From CAWIVH01 sp963839475 (lineage in GTDB: Bacteria; Acidobacteriota; UBA6911), in the NCBI GenBank assembly GCA_963839475.1, contig CAWIVH010000021.1, positions 186,001-250,000 on the forward strand: a stretch of DNA of 64,000 nt, written 5' to 3'. Under the pieces are notes generated by a model. The model made no database searches. It was not told where the DNA came from and saw nothing but the letters and a program-made list of their open reading frames with translations. Below, one piece after another: positions 36,468-44,372 of the stretch; within the stretch, counting starts at the first letter, position 1, and each line of letters begins with the position of its first letter. The position numbers and the translations under genes were made by a program.

Positions 36468-36959
36468 TTCGATGGTGAATATTTGGGGAAAGGGATCGTC
36501 GCGCGGAAAAGCTGCCGCGCTCGTTCCAACCCTTCGGTCGCCTTTGATAAATACCAGACGGTCGCTGACTAGAAAATTAATGACGGAGCACAAGACTATG
36601 GCGATCAGGTTGGCTGCAATGTAATGCATGGAAAAACAATCCACCATCAGCGCCATAATGGCGGTATTTCCAGCGATGGATACAGCACCGGTGGAAAGAT
36701 TAAAACGGGCCAGACGGCCCAGACTTCTGCTCAAGGAGCCTGCGTTCCTGTCCGACCAGGTCCATCGGTCATGCCACGCGAAATTGTGAAGAACCGCGCA
36801 CTCGACGGCAATTATGGTGGCAAGGATGTAGTGCATCCCCGTCCAACCACGAAGCAACGCCAGCATTCCCAACTGAATGCCAACCCCTGCCAGACCTACC
36901 GTGTTGAAGGCCAGCCATCGGAGAACTATGGGCGGAATCGCGCCCCGGGAGCGGATCAA
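36438..36959 (-). CDS. GtrA-family membrane protein
   Basis: About 173 residues starting at a TTG (36959) that is five bases after AAGGAGG. An ATG at 37043 would overlap the upstream gene. Four membrane segments, with WLAFNTVGLAGVGIQLGML, HNFAWHDRWTW and NFLVSDRLVF as in the GtrA family, thought to flip or position polyprenyl-linked sugars. The last codons (RNC-stop) are part of the terminator hairpin. It follows a CDP-alcohol phosphotransferase at 22 bases, which suggests a lipid-linked sugar or glycolipid product. Confidence 0.85.
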   Translation of the reverse strand: MIRSRGAIPPIVLRWLAFNTVGLAGVGIQLGMLALLRGWTGMHYILATIIAVECAVLHNFAWHDRWTWSDRNAGSLSRSLGRLARFNLSTGAVSIAGNTAIMALMVDCFSMHYIAANLIAIVLCSVINFLVSDRLVFIKGDRRVGTSAAAFPRDDPFPQIFTIEKKARDFRNC

Positions 36960-36981
36960 AATGGCCTCCTTTTCCACAAGA

Positions 36982-37659
36982 CTACTTGGCGATCGGTTCT
37001 GCAATGTATAAATCCCGAATGTTTCTGGCGACTGATAATGCAAATGCCAATCCGAGCCCGATGATGCTGATTACGCCGCCGACATCAAAAAGCAAGAAGG
37101 TCCCCACTCCCGGTATATGGGCATACGGTGACCTAACAAGGAACAAGGCACCCGCGGCAAGAAGAATGCGCAACTCTGTCGGGCCAAATCCCAGACTGGA
37201 TAAGCGGAACACTCCATGAACGCACGTCGCCAGAAAAACTTCAGATGCAACCATGAGGTAGGCAACCAAGAGGCCCATGGATACCAGCGGGCTCATGAAA
37301 TCCGAAACCGCCAATCCCCCGAGAAGGACAAGGATGCCAACAACGTCCAGAACATGGTCGACATAATAGCCGTATCGCGGCCGTTGACAGTTGCGGACGC
37401 GAGCCAAAGTTCCATCCAGGCTGTCGCCGAACCAATTCAGCGCCAGCGCTGCGGGGATCCAAAGCAGAAGCCGCCGGTTTGAGCTGGCCCCCCAGAATAG
37501 AAGCCCCGCACAGCAAATTGAGGCGAGCCCGAGCAGGGTGAGGTGATCGGAATTCACCCAGGAAGGCAGCCGACGTGCCAAAATCAAAAGGATTTTCTTC
37601 TCGGCGGCTGCAAGCATGCTCTTGTGTTCCCTCACATGTTCATTTACGGACGGGGTCAT
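36982..37659 (-). CDS. CDP-alcohol phosphatidyltransferase family protein
   Basis: 225 residues, six membrane segments. The family signature D-G-x2-A-R-x8-G-x3-D-x3-D is complete (DGTLAR, then GYYVDHVLD). These enzymes move a phosphatidyl or other phospho-alcohol unit from a CDP-linked donor to an alcohol, as in phospholipid head-group synthesis; the acceptor is unknown. A good AAGGAG lies eight bases before the ATG. It probably forms a two-gene operon with the GtrA-like gene. Confidence 0.88.
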   Translation of the reverse strand: MTPSVNEHVREHKSMLAAAEKKILLILARRLPSWVNSDHLTLLGLASICCAGLLFWGASSNRRLLLWIPAALALNWFGDSLDGTLARVRNCQRPRYGYYVDHVLDVVGILVLLGGLAVSDFMSPLVSMGLLVAYLMVASEVFLATCVHGVFRLSSLGFGPTELRILLAAGALFLVRSPYAHIPGVGTFLLFDVGGVISIIGLGLAFALSVARNIRDLYIAEPIAK

Positions 37660-38113
37660 GATCCATCTCCTTCCAAGAATTCCAGGCCGGATTGCTGTCT
37701 TGCACCTTGGACCTATGCAATTTTCAGGGTGCTGAGGGAATGGTCTTGAATCAATTTCCGGAATTTACAAATACATTATTGTCAACCGCTTAGAGACTAG
37801 GTATTTCGGATTCGGTTATGTGTCGCAGAAAGGGCGTTCCCTACCGGGGGTTCGATTGGCGATCCGATGGGCAATTGGTGTTAATTTTTGCGCTCCGGAA
37901 ATGGGGAATGTTCTCGCATGTTGTGCGATTTTGGTCTTGGACCGGCACTATACCCAATCGAAGGAATTTCGAATTCCGTGAGGTTCCCCGCGGTGAGCTT
38001 GGATCTGCTGTTCGCGGGTGAACCTGCTTTTTTTGCCTACAGTTCTAGCCGGGGAGGTTGGCATATGGTAGCTTCATCTTTTTTATTTCGTTGACACAGC
38101 CAGGGGTGAAAGT
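37660..38113. other. intergenic region between divergent genes
   Basis: 454 bases between the CDP-alcohol phosphotransferase and the amidase. It includes a short inverted repeat GGAATT-TCG-AATTCC (37963-37977) and a TTGACA on each strand with no good -10. An open frame of 67 codons at 37818 has no ribosome site or recognisable sequence. I see nothing I would call a gene. Confidence 0.4.
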
Positions 38114-39418
38114 TTGGGTTTTGAGAAAGTTACGCGCCGCGAATGGCTGGCCGCCATACCAGCTTTATGTGCCTGCGGCATGCTGCCTGCGGTCGATGGA
38201 AGCAAAAAACAGCAGCCGACCCTGAACATCAGGGATTTCCTCAGCCCGCTCAATTCGAAAAGGCCGAAGCGGCCGCACACTTCTTACGTGGTCCTGCATA
38301 CCACTGAGGGAGAAGAGAAGGGATCGCTCTTCAAAATAAATCGTTATGGGGAAGCGCATTTTTTTGTAGGTCGAACCGGGCAGGTTTACAGGATTGTTGA
38401 CCGGAATAGAATTGCCACCCACGCCGGGAGAAGTATGTGGGACGGCCATTCGATCATCGACAACTATGCGATCGGAATCGAAATTGTCGGCTACCACGAC
38501 CAGGATATTGCGCCTGCTCAGTATTCAGCCCTCCGGATCCTGCTGTCCCAGCTGAAGACGGCCTACTCGATTTCAGATGAAAATGTTCTGACGCACTCCA
38601 TGGTAGCTTATGGCCGCCCCAACAGGTTTCATCCCAATAACCATCGCGGGCGAAAGCGCTGCGGGATGATTTTCGCTCATCCGGCTGTAAGGGCCCGCCT
38701 GGGCCTCCACGGCAAGCCGGGAACAGATCCTGATGTCGGCCGCGGAGCTCTGGTTGTCGGGGATCCTGAACTTTACTCCTTTCTGTTTAAGAAGGCTCCG
38801 AAGCCTGAAGCCGCGGTGATTGCGGAAGCCGAAAAGCGGGAGCAGGCCCTGACGCCAATCACCACGCCCAAAGAGTCCACCGTCATCAGCGATGAATGGT
38901 CGGCATGGCGAATTGCCCGGGAGCGCTATAATATGCCCGACACAACCTACGTTTTCCCCAACGGGAATAAATACAAAGGAAATGAGATCAGAGATTGGGG
39001 AAAGATTCCCAAAGGCACCCAGGTTCTTATTTCCGAGTCTGACGAACCGCAGGGATTTGAAGGCTTTCTTGAAATCGGAAAGGACGGAGATACGGCACAG
39101 GATCTGGCTGGATCCGATTACGACAAAGCCGCGTCCATTTATTTCCTTCCGGATGGCATGATCAGAACCGGTGCGGAAATGAAACGCCATCGGTCGCTCC
39201 GGGCCCTTTTGAAGAAACTGCCGCCAGGTACAAAAGTGCTGGTTGGCTACGTCTATGGCGGTCACGTAAAAACAAGGCGGCGAGCGGCCAGGATTGCGGG
39301 AATAAAGTGGAACTATCCATCCACCTATTACCGTTTTTCAGACGGATCCATTGTGAGCGGCGACCAGGTGGGTGAAACGGAAATACCGGCGGGCACTCTG
39401 GTTTTCTATCAGCAGTAA
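38114..39418 (+). CDS. N-acetylmuramoyl-L-alanine amidase (Amidase_2) with three C-terminal repeats
   Basis: 434 residues from a TTG start; RREWLAAIPALCACG is a Tat-like signal. Residues about 55-190 are the zinc amidase fold: VVLHTTEG (His62), AIGIEIVG, LTHSMVAYG and RKRCGM with Cys183 as a likely zinc ligand, as in T7-lysozyme-type enzymes. It would cleave the bond between muramic acid and the peptide stem. The C-terminus carries three copies of a 60-70-residue unit (start about 268, 332, 395), each with an aromatic-aspartate pattern ending in a G-T-x-V-L segment. I do not recognise that unit; a cell-wall-binding role is a guess. Confidence 0.88.
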   Translation: MGFEKVTRREWLAAIPALCACGMLPAVDGSKKQQPTLNIRDFLSPLNSKRPKRPHTSYVVLHTTEGEEKGSLFKINRYGEAHFFVGRTGQVYRIVDRNRIATHAGRSMWDGHSIIDNYAIGIEIVGYHDQDIAPAQYSALRILLSQLKTAYSISDENVLTHSMVAYGRPNRFHPNNHRGRKRCGMIFAHPAVRARLGLHGKPGTDPDVGRGALVVGDPELYSFLFKKAPKPEAAVIAEAEKREQALTPITTPKESTVISDEWSAWRIARERYNMPDTTYVFPNGNKYKGNEIRDWGKIPKGTQVLISESDEPQGFEGFLEIGKDGDTAQDLAGSDYDKAASIYFLPDGMIRTGAEMKRHRSLRALLKKLPPGTKVLVGYVYGGHVKTRRRAARIAGIKWNYPSTYYRFSDGSIVSGDQVGETEIPAGTLVFYQQ

Positions 39419-39532
39419 GCTATCCGGCGACGTGCCCGATTCCAGCCGGCTCTGAATGGGGATGAGAAGGTTGGCAGGGGATACGGGCCTCCGAGGAAAA
39501 TTGAGCCAAGTTCGAGCAATTCGCCGGCGAAC

Positions 39533-39555
39533 CTCCGGTTTGGAAACCGCCGGAG
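39533..39555. terminator. candidate hairpin between convergent amidase and nitrilase-family genes
   Basis: CTCCGG (39533-39538) and CCGGAG (39550-39555) are perfect arms with an 11-base loop, followed by CGCATTTT. Moderate support for a bidirectional terminator. Confidence 0.35.
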
Positions 39556-39595
39556 CGCATTTTGGGACAGAACAGATCAGGCAAAACCGTTGTTG

Positions 39596-40699
39596 TTAAA
39601 ATTTGCCGTATTGTGGCCGCACTCCGTGACGGGCCGCCTGGGGTGCCGGCTTTCGGCCGGCACGGATTTCGGCGTATGCAGCGCGATTCCGGTCGTGGTA
39701 TTCCCAAGTGGATTCGAAGCCGAACTCCTCCTGCAGAGCGCGCGTGGTGATCGCGGGATCCATGGGTTCCACGACAAAATGGCTGGATCCCGGATTCGTC
39801 CGTCGGACATCGACACGCTCACCGTACTTGGCTTTGATTTTGTCGGGAATGGAAAAATTGAAATCAAGGTGAGACACGACAAAGTCCAGGTTAATGTCGC
39901 GCACAATAAACATTGATTCTTTCTGCGTTTCAGCGAGCACAGCTCCGCACGGGTCGACGATGCGCGATTGCCCGGAGCGCACCGAACTCACGACATAAAA
40001 GTGGTGCAGGTAAGCATAGGCCCATAACGGAAAACCTCCATCGTAGGCCGATGGCCACAGAACCATCCGAGCGCCCTTTTTTCGGAGCATTTCCCAGTTT
40101 TCGGGGAATCCGATGTCGAAACAAATCTGGATTCCGATGCGGCCGAAATCAAGATCGAACACCGGGATATCCGGTGAGCCTGGAGTGATGCCGTCTTCCA
40201 GAACCGTGTAGTCCGCAGATGTCGTAACGGGGCAGGCCTTGTCATAAATGCCCGCAATAGTGCCTTCACGATCCAGTATTACGGCCGAATTCAAAATCTT
40301 GCCATCGCGAGAGGTGATCGAAGGGCAGACGATGTAGCACTTATGTGCTTTCGCCCGCTTCGCCGCGGCCGTGATGGTCTTGTCCTGAAGCGCTTCAGCT
40401 TTTTCTGCGGCCGAGCGAACGTTCAGGCCCGCGGTGGCGAAATTTTCGGGCAGGCATACCAGGTCCGGTTTCTGTTCGATCACTCTGTCAACAAGATCCA
40501 TCATCAGCTTGCAGCTTTCGTCGACCGTTCGCCGAACAAGACCCACCTGGCATACGGTGGCTATCCGCGCACGCCGGCCTGCCGGCGCCGAAACGATGGA
40601 AGGGGCTTTTGAACCTGCCATCGCCGCGCCGGAAACTAGGGAGCCTGCGACTGCATTCTTGCAGAAAGTGCGTCGACCTATAAATGATGGCTTTTCCAT
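39596..40699 (-). CDS. Tat-type carbon-nitrogen hydrolase family protein
   Basis: 367 residues. GRRTFCKNAVAGSLVSGAAMA is a Tat signal. The nitrilase-fold catalytic triad is present: Glu in CLPENFA, Lys in YDKACPV and Cys in IQICFDIGFPENW. The ATG has AGGAGG eight bases upstream. Substrates of such exported amidases vary; none is indicated here. It is divergent from no neighbour and converges on the amidase gene. Confidence 0.88.
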   Translation of the reverse strand: MEKPSFIGRRTFCKNAVAGSLVSGAAMAGSKAPSIVSAPAGRRARIATVCQVGLVRRTVDESCKLMMDLVDRVIEQKPDLVCLPENFATAGLNVRSAAEKAEALQDKTITAAAKRAKAHKCYIVCPSITSRDGKILNSAVILDREGTIAGIYDKACPVTTSADYTVLEDGITPGSPDIPVFDLDFGRIGIQICFDIGFPENWEMLRKKGARMVLWPSAYDGGFPLWAYAYLHHFYVVSSVRSGQSRIVDPCGAVLAETQKESMFIVRDINLDFVVSHLDFNFSIPDKIKAKYGERVDVRRTNPGSSHFVVEPMDPAITTRALQEEFGFESTWEYHDRNRAAYAEIRAGRKPAPQAARHGVRPQYGKF

Positions 40700-40738
40700 G
40701 TAGGGTTCCTCCTGCGGATCTGGAGTTCCGCAATACGG

Positions 40739-41959
40739 TCATGATTCCTTGTGACGAATCTGGGTTGCCGCAATGGCCGCCGCGAGAGCGCACATAGTGA
40801 GCAATAAAAATCCCAATTCGTAATTTCGATAGTGGTCGAATAGCCGTCCTACGATCACAGGGGCAAACGCCTGGCTTATGGCATCTGATGTGAGAATGAT
40901 ACCCATGAGTCGGCCCAGCGAGGCCACCCCGAAGCATTGAGCTGTTACCAGGGGAATAAGCATGTAATCTGCGCCCATTCCGAAACCGAAAATGAGGGCG
41001 AAACCATAAACAATCCCGGGCAGGTGCGGCAGATTGAGGAGCGGAATGGAGATTCCAACAATCAAGAACGCAGCTGTCATAACGTGTTTTTTGGGAAAAC
41101 GGTCTGCCAGGTATCCCATTACGAGTCGCCCTGCGATACTGGAAATCAGCAAAAGGCTGGCGACTCTGGCTGCCGCTTCGGCCGAATATCCCCTGTCCCT
41201 GAGAAACAATTGAAGATGTTGAATAATACCGCCGACCGCGCCGATGCTCAGGCTGCTTCCTGCCAGGATCATCCAGAAAGAACGGGTTTTGAGAGCAGTT
41301 CCGAGCGTCCTATTCGCCGAATGCGAATCCCGAGCGTGGACCTGGACATCTGGCGCCACATCACCGTCGGGAGTCAAACCCATATCCAAAGGACGATCCC
41401 TGACTGTCAAAAATACCAGCGGAAGCAGCAGGAGGAAAATGATGCCAGCAATGGAAAGCATGGCAGCTCTCCATCCGAAATGCCGCACCAAGTACGCTGC
41501 TAACAGGGGAGCGATGGCACCACCGATGCCGATACCGACATAGGCTATTCCCATGGCGCGCCCGCGCAGCCGGCGGAACCATTGGGATATCAGAACCTGG
41601 TTGGGAATCGGTCCGGCGCTTACATAGCCGATGCTTTGCAGAAAATAAAAAAGGTAATAGGCACCAAGCGAGTGCATCGAGAAAAAGCCGAGAAAAGCCC
41701 CGCCAGCCATGATGAGGCCGACAGCCAGGACCAGGCGGGTGCCGAACCGGTCGATCAAGAAGCCTGCGGAAATACCGAAAACCGGCCCAATGATCAGGAT
41801 GCTATAAAAAAAGCCCGCGGTGACCTCGGCTCGGCTCCAGCCGAATTCCTGAATAAGCGATGGATAGAAGACCGGGAAGCTGTAATAGACGATGCCCACA
41901 ATGACAAGGAGAATCATGAAGCTGGACGCGGCAATTCGCCAACCGTAAAAAACGCTCAC
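40739..41959 (-). CDS. major facilitator superfamily transporter
   Basis: 406 residues, 12 membrane segments, GTG start with GAGG six bases upstream. The loop motif between helices 2 and 3 (GFLIDRFGTRLVLAVG) and its second-half copy (GYLADRFPKKHVMTAAF) are clear. The overall look, with N-terminal YGWRIAASSF and QEFGWSRAEVT, resembles the monocarboxylate/OFA-type carriers for organic acids. It lies 44 bases after the DapA-family gene and may import the compound that enzyme handles. Confidence 0.85.
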   Translation of the reverse strand: MSVFYGWRIAASSFMILLVIVGIVYYSFPVFYPSLIQEFGWSRAEVTAGFFYSILIIGPVFGISAGFLIDRFGTRLVLAVGLIMAGGAFLGFFSMHSLGAYYLFYFLQSIGYVSAGPIPNQVLISQWFRRLRGRAMGIAYVGIGIGGAIAPLLAAYLVRHFGWRAAMLSIAGIIFLLLLPLVFLTVRDRPLDMGLTPDGDVAPDVQVHARDSHSANRTLGTALKTRSFWMILAGSSLSIGAVGGIIQHLQLFLRDRGYSAEAAARVASLLLISSIAGRLVMGYLADRFPKKHVMTAAFLIVGISIPLLNLPHLPGIVYGFALIFGFGMGADYMLIPLVTAQCFGVASLGRLMGIILTSDAISQAFAPVIVGRLFDHYRNYELGFLLLTMCALAAAIAATQIRHKES

Positions 41960-42003
41960 TTCGGCCTCGCAAAGTGATTCAATCTCGGGTTGATCCCGAA
42001 ATT

Positions 42004-43101
42004 TTACCTGAGCCAGCGATCCAGGTTCGCTGCGACAAATTCATCATCGCTGAGCTGGGGGTAGCACTGGATCACCCGGTCAATCTCCTCCATCTGGCCC
42101 GGGGAAAGTCCTTCGTCCGGATTCAAACACCACCGGCCCGCGAGCAATCCTTGTCGTCTTAAGACTTCATGAATGCCCGCAATGCAGCCGGAGAAATGGT
42201 GCCGTACGTCAAAAAATGCACCATTGGCATCAGTAACCATCGCGGCAAGCCCGAGAATTTCGTGGGTGCCGACTCCCCCATGGCTTCTGCAATCAAGGAT
42301 GCGGCTGAGAAGTTCAACCGCGCGTTTCGTCCAAACGGCCCAGTGCCCGAGCAGGCCCCCGGCAAATCGAAGGGTTCGATCCCCGGAGCTTGAGGCAAAG
42401 CGGTAGTCGGCAAGCAGATCGGTGATGATCGCATCATCATTTCCGGTGTAGAGTGCGATTTCCCGGGACCTTCCGCTGTCGGCAAGCGCCCGCACCACGT
42501 CGAGCGTGTGATACCGGTTAAAAGGCGCGACTTTTACCGCACAGACCTGTTCAATCTCCAGAAATTTCCGCCAGAAGGAGTAATCCAGAATTCTTCCACC
42601 GACCGCGGGCTGAAGATAAAAGCCGAAGAGGGGAATCTCAAATGCCACGTCCCGGCAGTGTTCTATCAGTTTGTCCTCCGAAAAGTCACGCACGGCTCCC
42701 AGGCTTAGCAGGCCGAGGTCATATCCCAGGCCCCTCGCCATTCGGGCTTCTGTGATCGCTTGCTCCGGGACTCCGCAAATACCTGCGACTCGGATCAGCC
42801 TGGCCCCATTTTTGTTTTCATGATCCTTCATGACTTCGATCGCAAGCTGCAATACCGGCCCGTACAGGCCATACCTGGCGTCCCGAATTGCGAATTGAGT
42901 TGTATGGACTCCGACGGCCAAGCCTCCGGCGCCGGATTCGCAATAGTATCTCGACAACGCCGTCTGGCGGCGCTCATCCAGTTTCCGGTTCGAGTCCAGC
43001 GCAAGCGGGTGGGCGGGGATGACCGCTCCTTCATGAAGGCGCTTAGACACCCTTGGGTCCAGGGTCCGGTTTCGGGAGGCGGTCGATTTAATACCTGCCA
43101 T
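42004..43101 (-). CDS. dihydrodipicolinate synthase (DapA) family aldolase
   Basis: 365 residues starting at an ATG with GAGG seven bases before it. TIM-barrel aldolase/dehydratase: PRVSKRLHEGAVIPAHPLALD, YCESGAGGLAVGVHTTQ, and CAVKVAPFNRYHT with the Schiff-base Lys. Instead of a housekeeping lysine-pathway copy, context suggests sugar-acid or keto-acid breakdown. The start overlaps the end of the epimerase-like gene by 14 bases. Confidence 0.85.
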   Translation of the reverse strand: MAGIKSTASRNRTLDPRVSKRLHEGAVIPAHPLALDSNRKLDERRQTALSRYYCESGAGGLAVGVHTTQFAIRDARYGLYGPVLQLAIEVMKDHENKNGARLIRVAGICGVPEQAITEARMARGLGYDLGLLSLGAVRDFSEDKLIEHCRDVAFEIPLFGFYLQPAVGGRILDYSFWRKFLEIEQVCAVKVAPFNRYHTLDVVRALADSGRSREIALYTGNDDAIITDLLADYRFASSSGDRTLRFAGGLLGHWAVWTKRAVELLSRILDCRSHGGVGTHEILGLAAMVTDANGAFFDVRHHFSGCIAGIHEVLRRQGLLAGRWCLNPDEGLSPGQMEEIDRVIQCYPQLSDDEFVAANLDRWLR

Positions 43102-44257
43102 TCCGGACCTCAAAATGGGTGGGCTTGTTCAAGGTGGAGCCTCCGTTGCGGATCCAGTCTGCAACCTTGGCCATCAGGATGGCAGAGGTGCAGACGGGCT
43201 GCCCGAGAAGTGTGCGGCAAAGCGATGCATTGCTGAGAAGCGCGGTGGTCGACTCACTTCCCACAAGCACGGGCTCCCGCCCGAACTCCCTGGCGAAGTA
43301 CTGCGCTGTCGAGCGCACGGAAAGAATGTCGGTACCCGTTACGTTAAGAATGCGGGGCGGAGATTCGCAGAGGGCTAGCCCACGGAGCGCATAGGAATTG
43401 GCATCTCTCTGCCAGATCACATTGAAATAGCCAACACTAAGATCGACCGGTTTTCCGTCGAAAACCTTTTGGGCTATGTCGACCAGTACGCCGTAACGCA
43501 AATCCACCGCATAATTCAGACGCAACAGAAGGGTCTTGGTTCCGTTTTCCAGGGAGCAATGTTCGAAAATCCTCTCCCTCCCAAGACAGGATTGGGCGTA
43601 CTCGCCGACGGGTTGAGGCAAATCCCCTTCAACCGATCCCCCGGTTTCAGTCTTAACAAAAGAATAAACGTTGCCAGTAGAGAATGCGACGATGCGGGAA
43701 TCTCGAAATCGATTTGCAGCGAAAGCCGGGATGACCACATTGCTCGCCCATGTCAAATCCGGCCTGTCGGAGGAGCCGAATTTGCGGCCGGCGAGATAGA
43801 GCACGTTGGCGCAACTTGGCAGCATCGCGTAACTTTTTTCATCCAGCAGGTTGCATGGAATAGTCTCGATTCCATGTTTTTCCAGTTCTGCCCTGACCGA
43901 CGGTTGGGAAAAACCAGACGCTGCGATTACTCGGCGGGAAATGTTCCCGGCATCGGCGGCCCTCCGGGCCAACCGGGCAAGCGATGGTCCCATTTTGCCG
44001 CCGGCACCGAGAATGAGTATGTCGCCGCTAAGCGCGTTGAGGGATTCAACGTCCGAACGAGAGGGAACCGAAAGTTCGTCCTCCAGCTCAAAATCAGATC
44101 GTATAGGCTTCACGCGCCCATTAAACATCATCCTGCCCTGGAAATCCAATAAGACCATTCGTGCTGATTTGTGATGCGGGAGCCGGGAGTCAAAATCGCG
44201 TTCCTCGGATGATGCACTGAAGGCTTCAAGTGGGAGGACCCACGGACTCAGAATCAA
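43088..44257 (-). CDS. NAD-dependent epimerase/dehydratase family protein
   Basis: Up to 389 residues; the true start is uncertain because the first in-frame codon is a TTG without a ribosome site, and ATGs at about residues 34 and 43-44 are plausible. The Rossmann fold begins at DILILGAGGKMGPSLARLA. FSTGNVYSF and GEYAQSCLGRERIFEH follow with the Ser-Tyr-x-Lys-type region replaced by a YAQSCLGRE pattern. Homologues sit beside DapA-family genes elsewhere to my knowledge, suggesting a catabolic sugar-acid pair. Substrate unknown. Confidence 0.82.
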   Translation of the reverse strand: MILSPWVLPLEAFSASSEERDFDSRLPHHKSARMVLLDFQGRMMFNGRVKPIRSDFELEDELSVPSRSDVESLNALSGDILILGAGGKMGPSLARLARRAADAGNISRRVIAASGFSQPSVRAELEKHGIETIPCNLLDEKSYAMLPSCANVLYLAGRKFGSSDRPDLTWASNVVIPAFAANRFRDSRIVAFSTGNVYSFVKTETGGSVEGDLPQPVGEYAQSCLGRERIFEHCSLENGTKTLLLRLNYAVDLRYGVLVDIAQKVFDGKPVDLSVGYFNVIWQRDANSYALRGLALCESPPRILNVTGTDILSVRSTAQYFAREFGREPVLVGSESTTALLSNASLCRTLLGQPVCTSAILMAKVADWIRNGGSTLNKPTHFEVRNGRY

Positions 44258-44372
44258 ACCGGTAGCGCCACTGGGGGGCAGTCTAGCATCATGGCGGCAG
44301 TTCCCGGCAAGTAGCCCTGCTGACGGACAATCGGGACATTTCCACGCTGAAATCTGTGCACTATCCCGGAAA

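Noticed and set aside
37963..37977. GGAATT-TCG-AATTCC as an operator
   Set aside because: Short and AT-rich; expected by chance, with no second copy nearby.
37818..38021. 67-codon open frame between the phosphotransferase and the amidase
   Set aside because: No ribosome site, no signal or membrane pattern, and unlike any family I know.
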